In this document: piece after piece, positions 31,272-37,667 of the stretch
How positions within the stretch are numbered: position 1 is the first letter of the stretch
Layout: each line of letters begins with the position of its first letter
Origin: Tepidibacter formicigenes DSM 15518
GTDB lineage: Bacteria > Bacillota > Clostridia > Peptostreptococcales > Peptostreptococcaceae
DNA length: 37,667 nucleotides
Reading direction: 5' to 3'
Assembly: GCF_900142235.1 (NCBI RefSeq)
Contig: NZ_FRAE01000011.1
Location: 1-37,667, forward strand
The notes under the pieces: model-generated
Told to the model about the DNA's origin: nothing
The model's database searches: none
What the model saw: the letters and a program-made list of their open reading frames with translations, nothing else
Position numbers and translations under genes: made by a program

Positions 31272-32699
31272 TTATTCTCCTTTCTCTGATTTATCAGGAA
31301 GATATATATGTAGTTTTGTTCCTATTCCAATTTCACTTTCTACTTTTATATACCCATTATGCTCTTCTATAATTCTATGAGTAATAGAAAGACCTAGTCC
31401 TGTTCCTGTATCTTTTGTAGTATAAAAAGGTTCAAATATTTTCTCTAACTTATCCCTAGGTATACCTATTCCCTCATCTTCAAAGGATATCTTAACCCAA
31501 CTATTTTCTTTTGATAAATTTATGTTAAGCTTTCCTCCCTTTGGCATAGCATGTATACAATTAAATATTATATTTATAAAGGCTTGTTTTAACTTTTCTC
31601 CATCTATTAATATATTTTTATCTTCTTCAAAAGTATAATTTATTTCTACATTATGCTGCTGTGCATATTTATTTGTAATGAGTACTATGTTTTTAATTAA
31701 TTTATTTATACTTTGAGTTTTTATTTGATATACACTAGGTTTTGCAAAATCCAATAATCCTTTAATTACAGAATTTGCTCTGTCAATTTCATGAATAATA
31801 ATATCAAGTCCTTCATTTATTTCTTCCTCTTCTATATTGTTATCTTTTATATCTTCTTTAATTGTTTGAGATATGGTTTTTATAATACCTAATGGATTTC
31901 GAATCTCATGGGCAACTCCAGATGCTAGCTCTCCTACAGCAGAAAGCTTATCTGCTCTTCTTACTTGACTTTCAAGTTTTTTAATTTCCGATATATCCTC
32001 AATAACAAGTACTAATCCATCTATTTTCCCTGTAATATTTTTAAGAGGATAAGCAAGTAATTTTACATCTAAATACTTATTATTTTTACTGTTACATCTA
32101 GTTTCAATATTTAACATCTTTTTATTTCCCTCAATTACTTCTATTAGCATTCCTTCTAATTTCTCATAATCAGCAAATAAAGTATCTATTTCTTTTTCAA
32201 TAAAATATTCATCTAAATTAAATATTTCTCTTCCGTCTTTATTTATAGACTTTATTTTTAAATTTTTATCCACTGCAATAAGTCCATTTGTTATACTGTC
32301 TAAGATGTTTTGCGTGAAATTTTCAAGATCTGTTAATTTCTTTATTTGAATTTGTAGCATTTTTTTTCTTTTAAAATCTGATTCTGCTAAAAAACCTGTA
32401 ATAATTCCTATAACAACAAACATTATAATTTCCAAAAACTGATTTAAAATAGCAATATCAAATTTCCTAAAATATAAAAACAAATGTGGTGCATAAAATA
32501 TAGAGATAACTAATGAGGATAATACTCCTCCTTTTAATCTAAATTTAAAGGCAGATACAATTATAGGTATATAGTATAACCTTCTATAAAAATCGTGAAT
32601 CTCCCACTTTGTAGATATAGTAAAATAGTGAAGCAAGGTTATAATAATTATTGTTATACCAATAAAGAATATATCATTTTTATTGCTTTTATTTGTCAT
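31272..32699 (-). CDS. Membrane PAS-containing sensor histidine kinase
   Basis: 475 residues. An N-terminal region with four hydrophobic helices (about 9-30, 40-55, 58-78, 85-105) and very short loops suggests sensing within or near the membrane. A PAS domain spans about 122-240. HisKA has phospho-acceptor H264 in SGVAHEIRNP. HATPase has N380 (N box), DEGIGIP (408-414) and GTGLGLSI (432-439). It autophosphorylates and passes phosphate to the adjacent NtrC-type regulator. There is no large extracellular domain, unlike ZraS or CusS, so a periplasmic metal site is not obvious. Confidence 0.93.
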   Translation of the reverse strand: MTNKSNKNDIFFIGITIIIITLLHYFTISTKWEIHDFYRRLYYIPIIVSAFKFRLKGGVLSSLVISIFYAPHLFLYFRKFDIAILNQFLEIIMFVVIGIITGFLAESDFKRKKMLQIQIKKLTDLENFTQNILDSITNGLIAVDKNLKIKSINKDGREIFNLDEYFIEKEIDTLFADYEKLEGMLIEVIEGNKKMLNIETRCNSKNNKYLDVKLLAYPLKNITGKIDGLVLVIEDISEIKKLESQVRRADKLSAVGELASGVAHEIRNPLGIIKTISQTIKEDIKDNNIEEEEINEGLDIIIHEIDRANSVIKGLLDFAKPSVYQIKTQSINKLIKNIVLITNKYAQQHNVEINYTFEEDKNILIDGEKLKQAFINIIFNCIHAMPKGGKLNINLSKENSWVKISFEDEGIGIPRDKLEKIFEPFYTTKDTGTGLGLSITHRIIEEHNGYIKVESEIGIGTKLHIYLPDKSEKGE

Positions 32700-32747
32700 A
32701 TCATTTCTCCTTAAAATATTATTTATTATATTTTACCACTATGAAAA

Positions 32748-32806
32748 GTTCTTATCTATAAATAATAAGAACTCTAGCAGATAGTTTCATTACTAGAGTC
32801 CTTATT
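32748..32806 (-). terminator. Terminator with overlapping alternative hairpin before the kinase gene
   Basis: On the minus strand AATAAGGACTCTAG pairs with CTAGAGTTCTTATT (a good stem with one G-U). The second arm can instead pair with ATAAGAACT just downstream (AGTTCTTAT / ATAAGAACT). The stem stands between the small DUF2933-like gene and the kinase. It may be a simple terminator; the overlapping pairing could make it conditional. Confidence 0.6.
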
Positions 32807-32820
32807 TTAGTATTTACTTA

Positions 32821-33111
32821 CTATTTATCTTCTATTACTTTATACTCCTTTTCTTCTATCTCTACGTATTTTTCATTTTCTATCTCATAGCAATCTTTAT
32901 TATTATGAGACTTTTTCATTATAACTATCATTCCAACATGCATTAAAGGACATAAAAGAAATACTAGTGATGAAAGTATCCCTCCTTTTATTCCAAATAA
33001 AGGTAACCCAGCAATTATTAATATAGGTAGCATACAGCATAACATCATTAAAATTCCATGCTTTAATAAACCTTTGTTATTTTTATCATGATTATTTTTT
33101 GAACAATTCAT
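32821..33111 (-). CDS. DUF2933-like two-helix membrane protein
   Basis: 96 residues: a charged N-terminus (MNCSKNNHDKNNKG), helix 1 (HGILMMLCCMLPILIIAG, about 18-38) and helix 2 (LSSLVFLLCPLMHVGMIVIM, about 46-66). A tail rich in Glu and Tyr (YVEIEEKEYKVIEDK) completes it. The CPLMH motif in helix 2 and the CC-P in helix 1 are the features of small DUF2933-type proteins found in copper and heavy-metal islands. The Cys, Met and His inside the membrane suggest soft-metal contact; function is unproven. It is first gene downstream of the LDCC-motif gene and upstream of the kinase. Confidence 0.7.
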   Translation of the reverse strand: MNCSKNNHDKNNKGLLKHGILMMLCCMLPILIIAGLPLFGIKGGILSSLVFLLCPLMHVGMIVIMKKSHNNKDCYEIENEKYVEIEEKEYKVIEDK

Positions 33112-33126
33112 AAATAAATTCTCCTA

Positions 33127-33252
33127 TTATTTTTTTGTATTAGCACTATTGCCTTTTTTGTTTAATTCACAGCAGTCTAGTTTTCCATTACCAAAATTTT
33201 CTTTATTAGCTTTTTCTAATTTTTCAAGAAATTTTTTAAACCATTTTTTCAT
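33127..33252 (-). CDS. Small LDCC-motif putative metal-binding protein
   Basis: 41 residues beginning MKKWFKKFLEKLEKANKENF and ending with GKLDCCELNKKG and a Ser/Asn/Lys tail. AAAGGAG lies 7 nt before the ATG. An amphipathic basic helix followed by a vicinal Cys pair in 'LDCC' is a recurring small-protein pattern next to metal transport genes. It could bind a soft metal or anchor peripherally to the membrane. It is too short for similarity methods to be decisive; ribosome site, start, and Cys motif make it convincing. Confidence 0.72.
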   Translation of the reverse strand: MKKWFKKFLEKLEKANKENFGNGKLDCCELNKKGNSANTKK

Positions 33253-33303
33253 TTTATATCTCTCCTTTTTATAATTTTTACAACGTTAAAAATATTACTA
33301 TCT

Positions 33304-33534
33304 TTATTTGCAATAAGGGCATTTTCTCCAATTTATATCAATTAATCTTTTGCAATTTTCACATTCTTTTTTTAATCTTTCTTTACAATTTGGACAATAA
33401 ATATATTCTTCTTTTACTTTATATCCGCAACTTGTACATTTTTTCACATCTTCTTCAAAGCATGTACAAAGTTTATATTCTTTTATAAAAAAATATACTA
33501 TTATTATTAACATAATCAACAATAAAATCATCAT
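33304..33534 (-). CDS. Membrane-anchored double zinc-ribbon protein
   Basis: 76 residues. A transmembrane helix (about 2-19) is followed by KLCTCFEED and then two zinc ribbons: CTSCGYKVKEEYIYCPNC and CENCKRLIDINWRKCPYC. All eight ribbon cysteines are present. Probably a structural zinc-binding adaptor on the cytoplasmic side. The ATG overlaps the stop of an upstream ribbon-like frame (ATGA), suggesting translational coupling. It heads the cluster of small metal-motif genes leading to the kinase operon. Confidence 0.8.
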   Translation of the reverse strand: MMILLLIMLIIIVYFFIKEYKLCTCFEEDVKKCTSCGYKVKEEYIYCPNCKERLKKECENCKRLIDINWRKCPYCK

Positions 33535-33659
33535 ATATGTGCCTCATCTCCTTTCAATATATCTTTTCCACAATAAGGATATATTTTCCATGTTTTATCT
33601 ATAGTCATTTTGCAAAAATAACAGGTTTTATGAATTTTTTTATTAAATCCTCTAAAATT
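33531..33659 (-). pseudogene. Upstream single zinc-ribbon frame without clear start
   Basis: An open frame ending in TGA at 33531-33533 reads NKKIHKTCYFCKMTIDKTWK then IYPYCGKDIL. CxxC is followed by YPYC, so one of four ribbon cysteines is changed to Tyr. The first possible ATG (33608) falls after the first CxxC, and no ATG precedes it before the upstream TGA. Likely the damaged 5' neighbour or former N-terminus of the ribbon protein that follows. Confidence 0.5.
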
Positions 33660-33761
33660 TCAATCCTTCAATAAAATATTTGAAAATTTCGAACAACTAG
33701 AATATAAGTTTCATGTACAGGTCTATTTAGTATATACTAGTCCTCATTATCTATAATTTCT
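33660..33761. other. Gap between zinc-ribbon frame and small membrane gene
   Basis: AT-rich, with no sigma-54 or sigma-A promoter that I could support. Part of it resembles 15640-15690 near the other Met-rich cassette, marking the edge of the duplicated segment. Confidence 0.4.
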
Positions 33762-33869
33762 CTACTTCATAAAATAAAGAACAGAAGTTGCCATTACTGT
33801 CATGGCTAATAATGTAAATTTAAAAAATCCTATGACCTTTTTATAATTACTTTCTTTTTGATATTCCAT
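33762..33869 (-). CDS. 35-residue single-pass membrane protein (copy 2)
   Basis: The sequence starts MEYQKESNYKKVIGFF and continues LLAMTVMATSVLYFMK, parallel to the copy at 15693-15800. AAGGAGG lies before the ATG. The hydrophobic helix and the LLAMxVMATSVL core are kept, while the N-terminal half varies, which suggests selection on the membrane part. It lies downstream of the second Met-rich gene. Confidence 0.7.
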   Translation of the reverse strand: MEYQKESNYKKVIGFFKFTLLAMTVMATSVLYFMK

Positions 33870-33964
33870 TACAATTCCTCCTTATTTTTAGCGTATATTG
33901 TATTAAATCTACTAAAGACTGCGGCATACGATTCAATTCACTTAATTATTGTAAAGAGCATTAA

Positions 33965-33990
33965 ACCCAGCATATTAAAAATATACTGGA
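33965..33990 (-). terminator. Hairpin after Met-rich gene (copy 2)
   Basis: Equivalent of 15896-15923: CCCAGCATAT / ATATACTGG arms, here weakened by one further change. Confidence 0.5.
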
Positions 33991-34036
33991 TCTATAAATA
34001 ACATTAACTCTAATATTTCATAGTTTTTTTAATAAA

Positions 34037-34447
34037 TTAAAAACCTCCCATCATATTATTACCTTCTCCATGGCACGCCTGTGCTCCACCCATAGCATTA
34101 TACATTTCTATCATCTCTTCTCTATCCATAGATTCCATCATGTTTGCCATAAATTCATATCCACCTTCTCTCATTGTTTTAATCATGTTTTGATAATCCT
34201 CTTCAGTCATGTTATTCATAAATTCATCCATAGCTTCATAATCTTCCTTTTCCAAAGCTTTTGCTGTATCTTTAAAATCATTTTTCTTCATAAGCTTAAT
34301 CATTTCTTTTTCATCTAATTTCGATTCAATTCTTGCTTGATTTTCTTCTTTAACAGGATTAGGTTTTGAGCTAGCATATGCAAACCCTGTTATACCTCCC
34401 ACCATTAAAACTCCTGATAGTACAAATACAATACCTCTTTTTTTCAT
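34037..34447 (-). CDS. Secreted Met-rich putative metal-binding protein (copy 2)
   Basis: 136 residues, the same length as copy 1 and collinear with it. The signal peptide has the same cleavage region (GFAYASS), and the helical Met/Asp/Glu region has MNNMTEEDYQNMIKTM and MANMMESMDREEMIEMYNAM. It ends AQACHGEGNNMMGGF. Differences are mostly conservative and both frames are intact, so both are probably functional. A sigma-54 promoter with the same geometry as in copy 1 lies 47-60 nt upstream. I infer a ZraP-like role, binding metal or protecting the envelope, from composition and regulation only. Confidence 0.8.
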   Translation of the reverse strand: MKKRGIVFVLSGVLMVGGITGFAYASSKPNPVKEENQARIESKLDEKEMIKLMKKNDFKDTAKALEKEDYEAMDEFMNNMTEEDYQNMIKTMREGGYEFMANMMESMDREEMIEMYNAMGGAQACHGEGNNMMGGF

Positions 34448-34493
34448 AATTCTCGACTCCTTTTTATTATTTTTTTATTTACCTTTATATAAA

Positions 34494-34507
34494 GCAATAT
34501 CTATGCC
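34494..34507 (-). promoter_or_regulatory. Sigma-54 promoter of Met-rich gene copy 2
   Basis: Minus-strand ACTGGCATAGATATTGCTTT, GG-N10-GC, just downstream of the 48-residue gene stop. Confidence 0.86.
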
Positions 34508-34525
34508 AGTTTTAACTTTTTATAA

Positions 34526-34672
34526 TTAATGAATATAGTAATAAAATAAAGTTCCTGCTACACCAATAAATACAATAAGCACGTACTCTATAAGAGAAAC
34601 CTTAATTTTATTTTTTTTACTGTTTTTATAACTTATAGTGTTGTTTTTTATTTTACTATTAATATCAACCAC
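34526..34672 (-). CDS. 48-residue single-pass membrane protein
   Basis: GTG start with AAGGAGAG 7-9 nt upstream. The N-terminal half is basic and polar (VVDINSKIKNNTISYKNSKK). The C-terminal half is one helix (SLIEYVLIVFIGVAGTLFYY) that ends the protein. The 'LIEYVLIVF' pattern superficially recalls Flp pilins, but there is no processing site. It follows the CCGGH gene by 36 nt, so the two form an operon. Confidence 0.6.
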   Translation of the reverse strand: MVDINSKIKNNTISYKNSKKNKIKVSLIEYVLIVFIGVAGTLFYYYIH

Positions 34673-34708
34673 ATCAACTTCTCTCCTTTATATAATTTTC
34701 ATAAATTA

Positions 34709-34900
34709 TTATAAATCAATAGCATTCTTTCTTTCTTCTTCACTTATCAATGGCTTAATATTCTTGTTTTTGTCTACATTTATTCTTTCATCATTATTTG
34801 AATGATTCATATGTCCACCACAACATCCACCTCTTTTAAACATTTGATACATGGCAAAGCCAATTAAAATAATATAAATAACTCTAAGTATAAGAATCAT
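34709..34900 (-). CDS. Small membrane protein with CCGGH motif
   Basis: 63 residues from MILILRVIYI; the ATG has GGAAGGAG 8 nt upstream, while an upstream GTG overlaps it. One transmembrane helix (about 2-19) is followed by KRGGCCGGHMNHSNNDE and a polar tail. The CC, two His and Met in 10 residues beside the membrane look like a soft-metal site. It is preceded by a sigma-54 promoter at 34978-34991, which places it in the same proposed regulon as copA. Confidence 0.72.
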   Translation of the reverse strand: MILILRVIYIILIGFAMYQMFKRGGCCGGHMNHSNNDERINVDKNKNIKPLISEEERKNAIDL

Positions 34901-34977
34901 ATAAAACACTCCTTCCTATCTTGTTTATAAATCATAATTTTTTAAAATATTTTTATTTTACCTACTTAACTATTCAA

Positions 34978-34991
34978 GCAATATTGATGCC
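34978..34991 (-). promoter_or_regulatory. Sigma-54 promoter of the CCGGH gene
   Basis: Minus-strand AGTGGCATCAATATTGCTTG, GG-N10-GC, about 78 nt before the start codon. Confidence 0.85.
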
Positions 34992-35121
34992 ACTTTTCAT
35001 ATTTTATATGAAATATCAAATAATATTTTTCATTTTATTATTTTAATCTGAAAAAACTTAATTAATAAACACATAAAATATTTACTAAATTACTAACTTA
35101 ATTTTAAAATCTCAATTGATA

Positions 35122-35149
35122 TGACACAATTTATGAGCGATTTAACACA
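35122..35149. promoter_or_regulatory. Possible degenerate activator half-sites
   Basis: TGACACA at 35122-35128 followed after 5 nt by TGAGCGA, and TAACACA at 35143-35149. Each matches one half of the lemA/copA palindrome. The position, about 150 bp upstream of the -12 element, agrees with the lemA arrangement. Confidence 0.45.
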
Positions 35150-35186
35150 GTAGAGAATTTAATAAGGATTATATATACAAAAAAAT

Positions 35187-35222
35187 AAAGGTCGCTAGCT
35201 CTATATAACTAACGACTTTTTA
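35187..35222 (-). terminator. Duplicate of the tcdA terminator
   Basis: Same stem as at 19430-19464, GTCGTTAG / CTAGCGAC, now perfect because of a G-to-A difference, followed by a T run on the minus strand. Confidence 0.8.
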
Positions 35223-35235
35223 ATAAAATTTATTT

Positions 35236-35650
35236 TTAATTTTCTGTATAACCTATTATGTCTTTTACAACTTCCGATGCAATAATAAGTCCTGCAACTG
35301 ATGGAACAAAAGATACACTTCCTGGAATTTGTCTTCTTTCTACACACGTTCTATCTTTATTTGAACAAATACAGTTTGTTTTACAGTCTCCACCTACAGC
35401 TTTTGGTGTTATAGGTTTTTCCTTAGAATATACAACCTTTAATTTCTTTATCTCTCTTTTTCTTAGCTTACTTCTCATTACTTTTACTAGTGGGCACATT
35501 TATGTTTTATATATATCTGTAACTTCAAGCCTAGTTGGACTTAACTTATTTCCTGCTCCCATACAACTTATAATAGGTATTTTTTAGTGCATCTTTCTAT
35601 TAAATCTAGTTTTGCAGAAAGCATATCAATAGCATCTATAACATAATCAT
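35236..35650 (-). pseudogene. tcdA: Decayed copy of tcdA (C-terminal half)
   Basis: Nearly identical to the second half of the intact gene from KLDLIERCTKK to the stop. A deletion of 8 nt near 35585 and changes around 35500 (loss of the DVYKTS start) shift the frame. The N-terminal ATP-binding part is missing. The segment is joined at about 35660 to a TPM gene piece. Confidence 0.9.
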
Positions 35651-35870
35651 ATTTATCAGAAAGACTACTTGAAAAGATTACTCTATCATCATAGTCATAT
35701 TCCTGATTTATATTTTGGGATATAGTATAAAATATTTTTCCTATTCCTTCATCAAAATTTCCTAATGACAAATCTTCTGTAGCATGGTCTAATTTTTCAT
35801 AGTTTAAATTCGTATTTACTATGAAATTTTTATTTTCTTATTATATTCTTTTACTATTTTCTAGTAACCC
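35651..35870 (-). pseudogene. Mosaic of TPM and lemA gene fragments
   Basis: Pieces follow each other with internal deletions. About 35665-35795 matches the TPM segment SLGNFDEGIGKIFYTIS to YDYDDRVIF. About 35797-35830 matches another TPM segment (plus text CATAGTTTAAATTCGTATTT). About 35826-35855 matches a lemA segment (TTTTCTTATTATATTCTTTT). The apparent 67-codon ORF at 35568-35771 is a chimera of TPM and tcdA sequence, not a gene. Confidence 0.85.
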
Positions 35871-35900
35871 TACTTAACAAAACTCCCCTTTATAACCTTC

Positions 35901-37586
35901 TTATCCCTCAACTACTAAAAGTTCTTTTCCTTCAAATGCAATTCCTAGCTCTATTATGTTTTCAATTCCCATATCCAATAATTCCTGTTTATAATTCTTA
36001 TCTTTTATTTGCGCTATTGCTTTATCAGCTGCAATTTCCAATGTTTCTTTTCTTCTTTTATTTACTTTCTTAAACTCCATAATTATCCCTAGTTTATTTC
36101 TATCTTTTGGAATTAATGCTACATCATATCTTCCATATCCACTTTCTCTATTTGACTTTACTTCATATTCCTCATTTAACGCTACTAAAATTCCAAGCAC
36201 AAATGCATGATAGAACTTTTCACTTTCCTCTATATCAAAATAGCTTGCACTTTTTATTATATACTCACTAAATATATCTTCAAATGTTTCTATATCTCCT
36301 GTTGTCAAGCTTTTTAGCATATAATTAAATTTTTCATTATTAATGCTTTCTTTAAACCAAGACAATATTATTTCTTCATATAGATATTTTACTTCAAAAT
36401 TTGGTATTTCTAATGTACAAAAACTTCTTCCCATTTTTAAATTTTCATTTATAACTTTTAAATACCCGCTAAAAAGTAAAAAACTCCATACATTTTCCGA
36501 TCCATTTTCTACATCATTCATCACTATATCTTCATTTATTTGTTTTACAATAGTTTTCCCTTTTATCAAATCTTCAAGTTCTTTTTTTACTGTTTCTCCT
36601 GCTTTTGTCAATACTATTTTTACTAAATCATTACTACTCGTATTCACCCAATAAGGCCTAAATCCCTTTTCATGATTTTTTACATAATTTAGTATTGACC
36701 ATGGATTGTATATTACATTTTCCCCGAATATATATCCATTATACCATTTTCTAACTTCATCCATTTCAAACTCTATATTATAATGCTTTAATATTTCTTC
36801 TACTTCACTTTCTAAAAAACCAAACTTATCACTATAATGATTTTTCAGTATGGTAAAAACTTCTAAATTATTAAGTCCTGAAAATATACTTTCTTTTGCT
36901 ACTCTTAATATTCCAGTAAGCACTCCCTTTTGCAAATACTCATTATCTTTAAGAACACCACTCAAAAAATTCCTCATAAATTCTATTATTTCTTTATAGT
37001 ATCCACTTAAATATCCGCTTTGTATTGGTGTATCATATTCATCTATTAACACAATTGTTTTTTGATTATAATATTCACTTAAAAACTTACTTAAATTTTT
37101 AAAACTTGTTTCATATTCAACTTGAGATGCTCTCTTATATAATATGTTTTTAAAATATATTTCATCTTCTTCATTTAAAAATTCTTCTTCATTTAAAAAT
37201 TGACTTTCTATCAAATACCTATGTCTTGAATATTCTTTCGATATAATTTCTTTCATCTTTTCATAACACTTTTCAAAACTTCCATCTTTCACATCTTTAA
37301 ATGTTAGATATATAACTGGGTATTTCCCCTGCATATCCATTATATCTTTATACTTATTTACCTCTAGATTTTCAAATAAATATTTATTATCTTCATCATT
37401 TTTCTCAAAAAAATATTTAAACATGCTCATATTAAGTGTCTTCCCAAAACGCCTAGGTCTTGGAAGGAGTATTACTTCCGAACCATCATCTATTATTTCC
37501 TTTATAAACAAACTTTTATCCACATAGTAATAATTTTCAGTTATCAATTTTTTAAAATCACTTACTCTTATTGGTACTTTCTTCAT
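35901..37586 (-). CDS. AAA-ATPase-like protein with C-terminal PD-(D/E)XK nuclease-like domain
   Basis: 561 residues. The N-terminal AAA-ATPase-like domain (about 1-290) begins KKVPIRVSDFKKLITENYYY with VDKSLFIKEI. It contains a Walker A-like RPRRFGKTLNMSM (42-54) and Walker B-like IVLIDEYDTP (about 178-187). The C-terminal region (about 430-555) has SGYGRYDVALIPKDRNKLG and IIMEFKK, the D...ExK of a PD-(D/E)XK fold, and ends LGIAFEGKELLVVEG. These two-domain proteins are often multicopy in clostridia and bacteroidetes. Their role is unsettled, with mobile-element or defence functions suggested. Length is complete; a good ribosome site (GAGGAGAG) precedes the ATG. Confidence 0.9.
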   Translation of the reverse strand: MKKVPIRVSDFKKLITENYYYVDKSLFIKEIIDDGSEVILLPRPRRFGKTLNMSMFKYFFEKNDEDNKYLFENLEVNKYKDIMDMQGKYPVIYLTFKDVKDGSFEKCYEKMKEIISKEYSRHRYLIESQFLNEEEFLNEEDEIYFKNILYKRASQVEYETSFKNLSKFLSEYYNQKTIVLIDEYDTPIQSGYLSGYYKEIIEFMRNFLSGVLKDNEYLQKGVLTGILRVAKESIFSGLNNLEVFTILKNHYSDKFGFLESEVEEILKHYNIEFEMDEVRKWYNGYIFGENVIYNPWSILNYVKNHEKGFRPYWVNTSSNDLVKIVLTKAGETVKKELEDLIKGKTIVKQINEDIVMNDVENGSENVWSFLLFSGYLKVINENLKMGRSFCTLEIPNFEVKYLYEEIILSWFKESINNEKFNYMLKSLTTGDIETFEDIFSEYIIKSASYFDIEESEKFYHAFVLGILVALNEEYEVKSNRESGYGRYDVALIPKDRNKLGIIMEFKKVNKRRKETLEIAADKAIAQIKDKNYKQELLDMGIENIIELGIAFEGKELLVVEG

Positions 37587-37667
37587 GAATTTCTCTCCTC
37601 TAATTTAAGGTTATTACCTATTATATCATAACCTATCATCATTAATCCATTTCTCAAAATCAATCCT
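37587..37667. other. Window end, upstream of the AAA-ATPase gene
   Basis: AT-rich leader of the preceding minus-strand gene. GGTTAT and ATAACC form a weak inverted repeat, and TATAAT-like sequences are present without a clear -35. Confidence 0.35.

Noticed and set aside
34526-34672. 48-residue protein as an Flp-type pilin
   Set aside because: SLIEYVLIVF is superficially similar, but there is no prepilin cleavage motif or tad gene.
35568-35771. 67-codon open frame as a new protein
   Set aside because: It is a chance fusion of a TPM segment and a tcdA segment, each recognisable in its intact parent.
1-37667. CRISPR arrays, tRNA genes, rRNA genes and complete prophage
   Set aside because: No regularly spaced direct repeats, no tRNA-like cloverleaf or rRNA sequence, and the holin-like gene is isolated from other phage genes.

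Overview
The window is AT-rich DNA with strong GGAGG-type ribosome sites, a GEMM-I c-di-GMP riboswitch, clostridial-type genes and no tRNA or rRNA. This fits a low-GC Firmicute close to Clostridium; the species cannot be named from this sequence. Most genes lie on the minus strand. There is much recent decay: two insertion-sequence relics at 1-174 and 9164-9941, one intact ISL3-type element at 17941-19417, and at least ten broken genes.

Region by region. 1-9.0 kb: a glycosyltransferase and a small beta-sandwich protein, a standalone Cache sensor, a holin-like protein, a PAS-PAS-GGDEF diguanylate cyclase, and a chemoreceptor preceded by a c-di-GMP-I riboswitch. These are followed by a YfcE-type phosphodiesterase and an ArsR / permease / mini-thioredoxin operon. 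9.1-15.6 kb: accessory and decaying DNA (transposase, acetyltransferase, oxidoreductase, helicase, HIT and NusG-II remnants), plus a VOC protein and an intact MerR-methyltransferase fusion with a textbook MerR promoter. 15.7-23.9 kb: a Met-rich secreted protein cassette, a decayed copy of the mltG-SHOCT-TPM-lemA block, the ISL3 element, then the intact block tcdA, mltG and the lemA operon, and divergent rseC. 23.8-27.1 kb: broken aminopropyltransferase-like, beta-propeller and larE genes around an intact methyltransferase and an anchored protein of unknown function. 27.2-35.0 kb: a copper P-type ATPase, an NtrC-type regulator with its membrane kinase, and small Cys/Met/His-rich membrane or zinc-ribbon proteins, ending with a second Met-rich cassette. 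35.2-37.6 kb: a scrambled third copy of tcdA/TPM pieces and an AAA-ATPase/PD-(D/E)XK protein.

The most interesting content is a previously unflagged, sigma-54-controlled metal or envelope-stress system. Six minus-strand sites have GG-N10-GC spacing with a TGGCAT...TTGCT consensus. They lie upstream of copA, the lemA operon and its decayed copy, both Met-rich genes, and the 63-aa CCGGH membrane protein. A palindrome TGACACA-N5-TGTG(G/T)(C/T)A lies about 95-142 bp upstream of three of these sites. The adjacent NtrC-family activator and PAS-histidine kinase are the obvious controllers, in an arrangement resembling ZraSR-ZraP.

Within this system, copA is read through an in-frame UGA that replaces the first Cys of the second heavy-metal-binding CxxC. 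A hairpin with a GGUC apical loop lies 24 nt after the UGA. This is the layout expected for bacterial selenocysteine insertion, and a selenocysteine-containing copper ATPase would be unusual; a recent nonsense mutation is the alternative.
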